The notes beneath the pieces were generated by a model that saw only the letters and a list, made by a program, of their open reading frames with translations, did no database searches and was not told the origin of the DNA. From contig MWCA01000008.1 of the NCBI GenBank assembly GCA_002069785.1, positions 21,825-85,824 on the forward strand: a stretch of DNA of 64,000 bases, given 5' to 3'. This document shows positions 1 through 8,500 of this stretch, piece after piece. The stretch comes from Lentisphaerae bacterium ADurb.Bin242. Lineage in GTDB: Bacteria; Verrucomicrobiota; Lentisphaeria; Victivallales; UBA1829. The first letter of the stretch is position 1. Every line of letters starts with the position of its first letter. A program made the translations under genes and the position numbers.

Positions 1-190
1 AAATCACAAGCACGGCAAGAATGCCGATGACCCCGAGGACGGATATGACCGTCTGCTTTCTGCGGGTTTGTTCCATCTGGTTTTCCAGACGGACGATTGC
101 GTCCAGCATGGCTTCCGGAGAAGACGCGGGCGGAGCTTCGGTCTTCGGGGGTTCGCTGGCGGGTTGGGTGGTTTTGTTCTCAGTATCCAT
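1..190 (-). CDS. Small single-span membrane protein, 3' part cut by window edge
   Basis: The frame starts at an ATG (complement of 188-190) preceded by a strong AAAGGAG ribosome site, and runs off the left edge without a stop. The visible 63 residues are a Pro/Thr/Glu-rich hydrophilic N-terminus, a short charged helix (about 28-42, LDAIVRLENQMEQTRRKQ) and then a hydrophobic stretch beginning TVISVLGVIGILAVLVI, so it looks like a cytoplasm-facing tail followed by a membrane anchor. A good promoter lies about 110 bp upstream. I do not recognise a family; the remainder of the gene is outside the window. Confidence 0.7.
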   Translation of the reverse strand, partial: MDTENKTTQPASEPPKTEAPPASSPEAMLDAIVRLENQMEQTRRKQTVISVLGVIGILAVLVI

Positions 191-296
191 TCGATCATCT
201 CCTTTGTTGTTGGGATGGACAAAGCAAGAGGACGCCGCTCCACAAATGGAACAGGAAGATGTGGTATTACTGCCGGCAAAACGCCTGTATGGTATT

Positions 297-324
297 ATTA
301 TATCCGCCCTTTTTTAAAAATCAA
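297..324 (-). promoter_or_regulatory. Sigma-70-type promoter for the small membrane protein
   Basis: Minus-strand boxes TTGATT (319-324) and TATAAT (297-302) are separated by 16 bp. The promoter points to the gene starting at 190, leaving a leader of about 100 nt in which I see nothing else. Confidence 0.65.
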
Positions 325-388
325 GAGAAGATGATGAATTTCTGATAAAAGGTTTACTATACCGGCATGGAGAAACTGCCCGGGAGAA

Positions 389-409
389 GCAAAAAAGTCA
401 TTTTGACTT
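389..409 (-). terminator. Possible intrinsic terminator after the symporter gene
   Basis: On the minus strand AAGTCA-AAA-TGACTT is followed by a T-run. The stem is only 6 bp and AT-rich, so it is weak, but it lies about 100 bp after the symporter stop and before the next promoter. Confidence 0.45.
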
Positions 410-511
410 GAGATTCGCTTTTTCCCGTCTCCCGCATTATCATTTATACAGGAGTATCAATAATACGCCGGAACCGAACATCAGAAGTTCTTCCGCAGAG
501 AGAATTCCGCT

Positions 512-2659
512 TCAATTCTTTTTCAGGATGACGTTGTCCAGGATGCACCAGCGCGGGAGGCGGGGGGTGACATTGACGCCCCGGATCCAATATTCATACA
601 GACGGTCGATGTCGCCGTTGATTTTTTTCAGGGTCAGCCAGAAATTGACATATTCCAGAAACAGCAGATCATCCAGGGGAAGGGCATAGGCGATCAGGTC
701 CTTGTACTGTTTTCCCGGAATGAAAAGGCCGTAGTCCGGATAGAGAATCGTCCAGGCCGACCCTTTTTCCGCCGTCATCAGCAAGGCGTCCGCCTTGACT
801 TTCCCGCGGAAAAAGTCCTCGTAGCGGGTCAGACCGATCCGTTTGCCCTTGAGTCCGACATGGCCCAGCCGGTCATAGTCGGCGCCGACCATTGCCGCAA
901 TGGTAAATTCCTTGGAATCGATGTATTCCGGGTCTTCCATCAGTTTTTCCTTCAGGTAGTCCGGAACCACCAGCGCCATGGAAAGCTCCATATAGTGTCT
1001 GGAGAAGGACATGGTCCCCAGCCGTTTCTCCGTAATGGAAACTTCGCTCATGATGATGTCCACCTGATTGTTGTTGAGCGGGGCGGAAAGATTATCGTAG
1101 CTGACCGGATAGAATTCCACCCTTCGGCAGCCGAGTTCGTGAGCCAGCATATTGGCCATTTCGATGTCGAAGCCGATCAGCTCGCGCCGGCTGTTGAAAA
1201 AAGCAAACGGCATCACGTTCGAGTTGTAACCGACCCGGAGGACGCCGTTCTTCCGGATCGCCTGGAGGCGGTTGTTGACCTCCGGTAAATACTTGTCGGG
1301 CAGCTTGTCGAAGACCTTGAACTCCACCAGCGGCTGAATCTTCATGGAATCCAGCGTATGGCGTTCGTCGCTGGGATTCTTGAGCAGATACCGGAATCCC
1401 ATGTTCACCCCCCATAGGGTGACGCACGTCCCCAGAACGATGATGAGCAGGCGGTTCACGGCTTCCCTCAGATTCCAGTGGATTTTGCCGATCATCCAGG
1501 CCGTGAAGAAAGCGGAAAGAACGAAAATGGCAAACGCCTCCACCGCGTATTTCAGGTTGTCGGTGATCACGCTGGCTACGACGAAGAGCTCAAACAGGTC
1601 CGCGGGCAGCTTGAACATGGACAACAGGAACGGGATCGCCACCTTGGCGCTTCCGAACAAGGTCAGCAGGCCGGCCCCGTACAATTCGATGTATCCGTTC
1701 AGCCCCAGGCTCATGTTGCGGAACCACGCGGCAAACAAGATGAACAGGAGGTCGATCAGCTGTCCCGCGCACGGCACGATGAAAGTGATCGGGACAATGA
1801 TCTTCGCCATGTTGTCGCTTTCCTCGCTCTCCAGGCGGTGCTGCTGGAAAAGTTTCTTGATATTTTCCACCAGCAGGGGAAGCACGATGAAAAGATTCCC
1901 GGTCAGAAGCACCGTCAGCATCGCGGTCCGGCTGATGCGCATGATCTCCCGGTAACGGAAGCGGGTGAACATGGTCAGGATCAGCGGCATGATCAGGAAG
2001 AACAGCAGTCCGCCCATCGCCAGATAGGTCACCAGATAAATTTCCAGACGCCCGATCTCCTCGGGGTACATGGTCCCGGCGGCATTCGCGATCAGCGCGA
2101 AAATACCGATCGGGGAAAGACGGACCAGCAGCAGGGTCAGGTTCGCCAGGATTTCCGAAGTCACCTCCAGCAAATCCAGAAGGTTCTGCTTCTTCGGGAC
2201 CGACATCAGCACGATGCCGCACAGAATGCTGAAAATCGTGACGGCCGGGACCACATTGTTGGCCAGGGAATTGAACGGGTTGGCCGGGATGAACAGCTGG
2301 ATGTAGTCCACCGTTTCGCGGGTGTTCAACAGGCTCGGACTGAAAAACGTGGCGGATTTCCACGACGGAAAGCACAGGGGCATCAGGGACAGCAGAAAGA
2401 ACACGATTCCCCACAGGGCCACAATCATGATGATCCCGCGTTTCGCCACCGAGCGGGCCTGCCGGGGCTCAAGGCTGCCGATACTTTGCACCAGGGAGAC
2501 CAGGATATACGGCAGCACACTGATCTGCATGATCGCGATGAAGGCGCTTCCGATGAACGCCAGATGCCGGCATCGCTCCCCGAAAAACAGTCCGGCAAGA
2601 ATCCCCAGCACCACGGAAAGCAAAATCAGAATGAGCAGCAGGTTACTGTTTTTTTTCAT
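512..2659 (-). CDS. Dicarboxylate/amino acid:cation symporter fused to a family-3 solute-binding domain
   Basis: The 715-residue protein has two parts. Residues about 1-415 are a multi-span membrane transporter of the sodium:dicarboxylate symporter (SDF/DAACS, GltP-like) family, with the family's repeated hydrophobic helices and re-entrant-loop region. After a short linker, residues about 460-700 resemble an amino acid-binding protein of SBP family 3 (NGVLRVGYNSNVMPFAFFN, then GFDIEMANMLAHELG, and VDIIMSEVSITEKR). Symporters of this family normally work without a binding protein, so the fused domain would sit outside the membrane and could feed or gate the carrier, or act as a sensor. The substrate is probably an acidic amino acid or dicarboxylate. 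It is a single gene with its own promoter. Confidence 0.85.
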   Translation of the reverse strand: MKKNSNLLLILILLSVVLGILAGLFFGERCRHLAFIGSAFIAIMQISVLPYILVSLVQSIGSLEPRQARSVAKRGIIMIVALWGIVFFLLSLMPLCFPSWKSATFFSPSLLNTRETVDYIQLFIPANPFNSLANNVVPAVTIFSILCGIVLMSVPKKQNLLDLLEVTSEILANLTLLLVRLSPIGIFALIANAAGTMYPEEIGRLEIYLVTYLAMGGLLFFLIMPLILTMFTRFRYREIMRISRTAMLTVLLTGNLFIVLPLLVENIKKLFQQHRLESEESDNMAKIIVPITFIVPCAGQLIDLLFILFAAWFRNMSLGLNGYIELYGAGLLTLFGSAKVAIPFLLSMFKLPADLFELFVVASVITDNLKYAVEAFAIFVLSAFFTAWMIGKIHWNLREAVNRLLIIVLGTCVTLWGVNMGFRYLLKNPSDERHTLDSMKIQPLVEFKVFDKLPDKYLPEVNNRLQAIRKNGVLRVGYNSNVMPFAFFNSRRELIGFDIEMANMLAHELGCRRVEFYPVSYDNLSAPLNNNQVDIIMSEVSITEKRLGTMSFSRHYMELSMALVVPDYLKEKLMEDPEYIDSKEFTIAAMVGADYDRLGHVGLKGKRIGLTRYEDFFRGKVKADALLMTAEKGSAWTILYPDYGLFIPGKQYKDLIAYALPLDDLLFLEYVNFWLTLKKINGDIDRLYEYWIRGVNVTPRLPRWCILDNVILKKN

Positions 2660-2778
2660 ATTCCCATCATTTCATCCTTTTCATAGATTGTTGTGGAGAC
2701 CGCGCCGATTCCCGAAACCGTCGCGGAAAGAACAGCGCCCGGCACAGAAAATTTGTCCCGGGCGATGCGTATCCATTC

Positions 2779-2807
2779 AATATACACTGCGATTTCAGAA
2801 AAGTCCA
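2779..2807 (-). promoter_or_regulatory. Promoter of the symporter-binding protein fusion
   Basis: Minus-strand boxes TGGACT (2802-2807) and TATATT (2779-2784) with 17-bp spacing, about 120 bp before the ATG. The rest of the 2660-3049 gap holds a short tandem repeat and no convincing gene. Confidence 0.55.
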
Positions 2808-2858
2808 GAGGAAAATATTTCCCGCGGCTTTCGGCCGGGGAGAAAATGAATATCATGA

Positions 2859-2890
2859 GTTTGTAAGTTGGAAAGTTTGTAAGTTGGAAA
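2859..2890. repeat. Perfect 16-bp tandem duplication
   Basis: GTTTGTAAGTTGGAAA occurs twice in direct succession (2859-2874 and 2875-2890). It lies in the intergenic region upstream of the symporter promoter. No further copies were noticed in the window. Confidence 0.8.
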
Positions 2891-3049
2891 TCAAAAAGAT
2901 GAGAAAACACTATATTCCGGTTTTCGACATTACAGGAATACTATGTCCGGGAGGATGCATGGAACACAGTCACCGGGGGACTTGCCTGGCGACATCCATG
3001 TCAATTCGTAATTTTTCCTGCCGCAAATCTCCGCACCGGAATTCCTGTT

Positions 3050-3880
3050 TCAAAGAGAGAGCCTGACTTCCTCGTCCCCGTATTTTTCCAGGAACCGCTT
3101 CAAATATTCCGGAGCGTCCAGACCGATGTCCGCCACCGTGTTGGAGCAGACAATCACGCCATGGATGTCTCCGCGGTGAATCAGCTTCCGGTAAAGGGTC
3201 AGCTGGAATTCCATTTCCTCCGGCGTCATCGGGCGGATATCCCCGTAATTGTAGAGATAGCAGCCGGCAAAGCGTTCCTTGCGGGGAACCGCCCGGACAA
3301 ACCGCGCCAGACTGTCCTCCGCATCGGCCAGCTGGTCACTGTTCCAGAACCAGAAGGAAACGACGTCCACCAGTTCCAGCCAGGCGCTGTAGTCGATTTC
3401 GAGCAGAGCCGCATAGTAAACCATCCAGAGTTTCAGCGGCCGGGGCGCCCCGTGGAGCCTGTCCCGGATTTCCTTCAGGCGTTCCACGCTCATCCGCGCA
3501 TCCCTGGAGGCCGCGCGGAAGAAATCGTCCAGCACTCCGCCGGTGATATTCGGGTATTTCCGGGCCTGACGGAGCACTTCGTCCAGGTCGTCTCCGCCGT
3601 TGTCGTTGCGTTTGGAGGATGCATCCCCCATGATGGACCAGACCACCTGTTTGAACGGGCGGAGGCGTTCGGATTCGGCATCGAAGGGAGCTTCCGGCTT
3701 TCCTCCGTAGACGACCCGGCAGCAGTTGGGAATTCCGAGATATTCCGCCCCTTCCCAGGGGCCCATTCTGTTGACACCCGGCAGCTTGTAAATATTGGCC
3801 TTGTTCGCCGCGGAAGCGTGATGGCACCCCGCGTCATGGCCCCAAATCCAAAAACAGTCCCGCAACTTTTTTGTTTCCAT
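3050..3880 (-). CDS. Unknown protein, possibly TIM-barrel glycosidase-like
   Basis: A 276-residue cytoplasmic protein without signal peptide or membrane helix. It opens with a Trp/His-rich motif (CFWIWGHDAGCHH) and has alternating short hydrophobic strands ending in acidic or aromatic residues (GGVLDDFF, LWMVYYAALL, VVSFWFWNS, GCYLYNYGDIRPM, GVIVCSNTVADIG). That pattern is reminiscent of TIM-barrel glycoside hydrolases, but I cannot assign a family or catalytic residues. The start is set by GGAG 11 bp before the ATG. It lies 24 bp downstream of the tyrosine autokinase gene and is probably cotranscribed with it. Confidence 0.7.
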   Translation of the reverse strand: METKKLRDCFWIWGHDAGCHHASAANKANIYKLPGVNRMGPWEGAEYLGIPNCCRVVYGGKPEAPFDAESERLRPFKQVVWSIMGDASSKRNDNGGDDLDEVLRQARKYPNITGGVLDDFFRAASRDARMSVERLKEIRDRLHGAPRPLKLWMVYYAALLEIDYSAWLELVDVVSFWFWNSDQLADAEDSLARFVRAVPRKERFAGCYLYNYGDIRPMTPEEMEFQLTLYRKLIHRGDIHGVIVCSNTVADIGLDAPEYLKRFLEKYGDEEVRLSL

Positions 3881-3904
3881 CTGGAATCGATCTCCGGAAA
3901 AGGT

Positions 3905-5431
3905 TTAATTTGAATGGGTCGACGAGTCTTTTGAAGAGGCGCGGTAAGCATATTTGTAACCGCCATAGCCGCCGTAACTTCCATACCGCGAATACCGGTA
4001 CTTGCAACTGATGTCGTTCCGGTTGAACCGGTTGACAATAATGGAGAGGGGAATCGAAGAAACCCGGGAAATCTGGCGGATGGTTTTCCGGATCAACCCG
4101 ATTTTCGCCATGTGGCAGGCGACAATAAACAGAATCGCATCCGCATAATGGGCGATGCTCAACGGGTCGGCCAGGAAAAGAGCGGGCGGCGAATCGATGA
4201 AAATATAGTCATATTCCTCCCGGAGTTTTTTCAGGATGGTGCCGAAGCTCTCCGAAACGAGAAGTTCCGCCGGGTTCGGAGGGATCGGTCCGCAGGGAAG
4301 GACATCAAAGGTCGGCTCGACAATGCCCTTGAGGATCGACTGCTCCAGAGTGGTTTCCCCCGCCAGGATCTGGGCAAGCCCGACTTTCGGAGAAAGGTCA
4401 AAAATCCGTTCCACAGTGGATTTCCGGAGGTCGGCGTCCAGGAGCAGAACTTTTTTCCCGGTTTTCGCCGTCAGAACGGCAATCGAGGAAGTACAGCCGG
4501 ATTTTCCCTCTCCGCTCAAAGTGCTCGTGATCAGGAAAACGCGGCAGCTGTGAGCGTTGGCGGAGGCTTCCCGGAGGGGAACAATATACGGAAGATTCGC
4601 ACGGATCAGACGCAGCGCTTCGACAAAATCATAGTTGGAATGTTCCTCCAGACATTTATACAAAGCATTGTTTTTTTCCTGATCCACGAGCCATGGAATT
4701 GTGCCCATCTGAGGCTGGTGCAAATACGATTCCACCTGATCCGGATTTTTGATGGTCTGGTCGAGGAACGCCAGGAAGAAGGCAGCCAGCCACCCCAGGA
4801 ACAACCCGCTCAGAAAGCCCAGCACCAGATTCAGCCGGAGCAGCGGCCGGTGTCTCTGGAAAGGCAGTTTCGCCGGATCGATGATCTTCACATTGTCCAG
4901 GCGCAGGACATCCTGAACGGTCTGGCTGAAAATCTCACCGGTGATGTTGGCCGCGCACTGGGCCTGGAACGCCGTATGCGCATAGGCAAGAATCGTGATG
5001 ATCCGGGTATTCCGGTGATATTGCGCATCGACGGAAAACCAGGGGGCCTTTCCCTCCGGGGAAGGAAATTTTTCAGCCATTTTTTCACGGACCTTGTCCT
5101 GAACCCGGTCGCTGACCAGCAGCATTTTATAGTCATTCACCAGGAGCGAGTTCATCATGATGCTCTGGGAATATTGGCTGATGGAAATCTCTTTTTCGGA
5201 ACCGTCCTGGATGGAGGCCTTGTTGGTAATCCCGGCGTAGATCGTGGTCTTGGCCATGAAAACAGGCGGGGTGAAATATTTGGTCACGATGAACGAAAAC
5301 GCCAGTCCGAAAAAGGCGGCAAAAACCCAGATTTTCCAGTAGCGCAGCGTCGTATCAAGGATATTCGTCAAACAGAAAAAGTCTTCCAGAGAATTGCTTT
5401 TTTCCTGAGATTCAACCATTTGATTCATCAT
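3905..5431 (-). CDS. Polysaccharide co-polymerase / bacterial tyrosine autokinase (Wzz-BY-kinase)
   Basis: A 508-residue inner-membrane protein. Residues about 33-53 and 199-224 are the two membrane helices flanking a periplasmic Wzz domain. The C-terminal cytoplasmic half is a BY-kinase: Walker A around 305-313 (SGEGKSGC), Walker A' 328-336 (VLLLDADLR) and Walker B 409-416 (YIFIDSPP). The tail (478-496) carries eight Tyr interspersed with Gly/Arg/Ser, the usual autophosphorylation cluster. Such proteins control chain length and assembly of exported polysaccharides. The Walker A has Gly where Thr is usual (GKSG instead of GKST). It is about 31 kb from the main polysaccharide locus, whose own Wzz lacks a working kinase domain, so it may serve that locus in trans. 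Confidence 0.9.
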   Translation of the reverse strand: MMNQMVESQEKSNSLEDFFCLTNILDTTLRYWKIWVFAAFFGLAFSFIVTKYFTPPVFMAKTTIYAGITNKASIQDGSEKEISISQYSQSIMMNSLLVNDYKMLLVSDRVQDKVREKMAEKFPSPEGKAPWFSVDAQYHRNTRIITILAYAHTAFQAQCAANITGEIFSQTVQDVLRLDNVKIIDPAKLPFQRHRPLLRLNLVLGFLSGLFLGWLAAFFLAFLDQTIKNPDQVESYLHQPQMGTIPWLVDQEKNNALYKCLEEHSNYDFVEALRLIRANLPYIVPLREASANAHSCRVFLITSTLSGEGKSGCTSSIAVLTAKTGKKVLLLDADLRKSTVERIFDLSPKVGLAQILAGETTLEQSILKGIVEPTFDVLPCGPIPPNPAELLVSESFGTILKKLREEYDYIFIDSPPALFLADPLSIAHYADAILFIVACHMAKIGLIRKTIRQISRVSSIPLSIIVNRFNRNDISCKYRYSRYGSYGGYGGYKYAYRASSKDSSTHSN

Positions 5432-5473
5432 TCCCCCGCCAATTTTTTCATTTCATCAATAAAACGATTCAGT

Positions 5474-5502
5474 AATATACTCCCGAATCTTTTCAAATGC
5501 AA
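5474..5502 (-). promoter_or_regulatory. Promoter of the tyrosine autokinase gene
   Basis: Minus-strand TTGCAT (5497-5502) and TATATT (5474-5479) with 17-bp spacing, about 45 bp upstream of the ATG. Confidence 0.65.
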
Positions 5503-5543
5503 CTTTCCCTCTGCGATTCATGCGGAGAAACATCATTTCATTT

Positions 5544-8500
5544 TCAAAAACGGCATAAACAAGGGAAAATCCGCATGAGGGCTTTAAGTTTGTCGAGGGA
5601 AACCGGCTTTAAGAGGAAACTGTCGAAAACGGAAGAGTCAAAAGTATGATTCATCTCCACATCCGCCGTCACGGCAATGATTTTGGTTGCGGAACAGGCC
5701 GGAGTGGCGCGAATCCGGGAAGCCAGTTCGGCTCCGCTCATTTCCGGCATCCGGACATCCGTAAAGACAAAGTCGGGGGTGAATGTTTTCAGTTCCTCCA
5801 GCGCCTGTTTTCCGGAACTGACGGCCACGCATTTGCATCCGATCTTCTTCATCATGGCTTCCATGACCTGGAGATTGGAGGAAACGTCGTCGATCAGAAG
5901 AACCGACAGCATCCTGAGATCGGAACAAGTGTCCGTCGACAGGAGCTTCGGGGCCTCCGGAACGGGAACCGTTATAAACTCGATGTTGTCGAGGGTAATC
6001 GTGAAGGTGCTGCCCGCTCCGACCGTGCTTTCCAGTTCGAGCCGGCCCCCCATCCGCTCCACGAGCCGGCGGGAAATGGGCAGCCCCAGCCCCGTTCCCG
6101 TGCCCCGGTTTTCGCGGGGAACGGGGCTGCGCGAATTCTTCTGGATAAACGGCTCAAAAATGGTTTCCCGGAGTTCCTCTTTCACGCCGCAGCCGGTGTC
6201 GGCGACCCCGATCACCAGTTTTCCATGGGAAGAATCCGTCTGCTGGAAATCCGCGGAAAGGGTGATCGAGCCATGGTCCGTAAACTTCACCGCGTTTCCG
6301 ATGAGGTTGAAAAGCACCTGCCGGAGCCGCTGGATGTCGATGTAAAACAGAGGCATCTTTTTGGGAAGCTTCAGGCGCAGGATGGTGTTCCGCTCCGCCG
6401 CCCGGACGGAGAATATAGCCAGGATCTCCCGGCAGAGCTCCATCAGGTTTGCCTTCTGCAGCACCAGGTTGAACTGTCCGGCCTCCAGCTTGGAAAGATC
6501 CAGAATGTCGTTGATCAGATTCAGCAGGGAAGTCCCGGAAATGTGGATCGCATGCAGATATTCATGCCGGTCGCCGGGCAGGATGGTTTCATCCTGGAGC
6601 AGTTCGCTGAACCCGATCACCGCATTCAGCGGAGTGCGGAGTTCATGACTCATCGTGGCAAGGAAAATACTCTTGGCATGGTCGGCGGCCTGCGCCTTGG
6701 CCAGCGTTTCCTCCAGCTGTTTTCTCGTGGCATTGATTTCCGTGACGTCGAAGGCGGTCTTAACGACAAAAATGAGTTTGCCTTCGGTGCTGAACACCGG
6801 CTTCGCGGTAATGATGTAGTCGTGTCCGCGATCGGAGAACTCCCTCCGGATGGATTTCTGTTCCCGGAGCGCTTCCATAACCGGACAGGCGACGCTGCTG
6901 GAAATGACACCGCAGCCGAAATCGGAGCACGGAGAAGCCAGGATTTCCTCTTCCGGCCGGCCCGAAATCCTGACAACGGCGGGATTCACGCTCAGCAGCA
7001 CGCCGTTGTTGTCATACAGCCAGATCGGGATTTCCACGTTGTCAAAGATCATGTGTTTTTCCTCATGGGCCAGAAGCATCTCGTTCCGGTACTGCTCGTG
7101 CTCACGGGAGATCGCCACCATCCGTGCGGCGGAAACCATGATGTGTTCATCCGTTTCGGAGAATTCATGCTCCTTCCGGAGAAATTCCATTCCCAGGATT
7201 CCGAACAGACCGTTCTTGAGCAGGACCGGCGCGCAAATCATGGACTTCGCGCCGATGGAACGCAGGGGCACCGCATAGGGCGAATTGGAGATATCCGGAA
7301 GGACAAGGAGGTTATTTTCCTCGAAACTTCTGCGCCAGAACAGAAACTGATTGACGGTTTCCGTCGAGAGGACGGTTTTGAACGACGGAACCGTTTCGCC
7401 GCAGCGTTCATAAAAGAGGTTCAGGGAGCTGTTCTCGCCGGCATAACAGGCGAACCACGCGCGGTCGCAGTGAAGATGCTCGGCAATCGCGGTCAGAATG
7501 GTTTTCAGATTGACCTCGAAACGGTCCTCGAAAACGATCTTGGACAGGCATTTGTTGATGATATGTTCGTTGTTCACATAATGATTGAGCTGCCGGATCA
7601 TCTGTTCCCGCTCATTCTCGTATTTGAGCTCCTTCGTGACGTCCGTGTAGACGGCAAACAGAAGCTGCTTGCCGTTGTCCAGGTGAATCGGCATCTTCGT
7701 GACGCGGAAGGTGACGGACCCGCCCCCGGCCGTCGCGCATGTATAGGTGACCGGTTCGGTGAACTCTCCCCGCATGGCCATGACATCCTGCTTCCGGACC
7801 ATTTCAAGCAGTTCGGGGGATTTCAGAATTTCAGAATCGGTTTTCCCCAGGACATCGGTTTCGGAAAGCCCGGTTTTCTGAAGGAGAGCCTTGTTCCACA
7901 TCAGGGACCGGAAGTGATCGTTCGGGTCTTTCAGCTGAATGCCTTCCGGAATATTGTCAAAGACAGCCTGGAGGATGACCCGGGTCTGGATTTCCCGCTG
8001 TTTGATTTTTTCATGCTCGGTCACATCGGTGGAAATCCCGATCAGCAGACGCTGCCCGTTAGACCGCCTGAATACGGATTTATTGGTCAGCATGTAGTGA
8101 GTTTGACCGTCTTTTCCGGTCATGCACTCGACGATCCCGGAGAAGGAGCCGTTCTCCAATCCCATCCGATTGTGTTCCCGGAACATTTTCGCCTCGGCGG
8201 GAGAGAAGTTTTCCTCATCGGTCCTGCCGATGAACTGTTCGGGAGTCCCGCCAAAGAACTGGCAGAAGCTCCGGTTGACCAGCAGCAGGCGGAAGTCATT
8301 GTCCACATCCCGGATATAAATCGGGCTCGGGAAATCATCCAGCATGGAGTGCAGCAGGGAATTGGTCTCCACATATTTCTGTTCGCCGAGCGTGATCTCG
8401 GAAATATCCTGGACGATTCCGAGGAACCGGGAATGAATTTCTCCGTCGCCTTCTTTCTTATTCCGGAGGGAAACCACCCGCATTTTCAGATAGTGGGGAG

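Noticed and set aside
2656..2910. Small minus-strand reading frame of 84 codons upstream of the symporter
   Set aside because: It runs through the symporter promoter and tandem repeat, has no ribosome site and no recognisable protein features.
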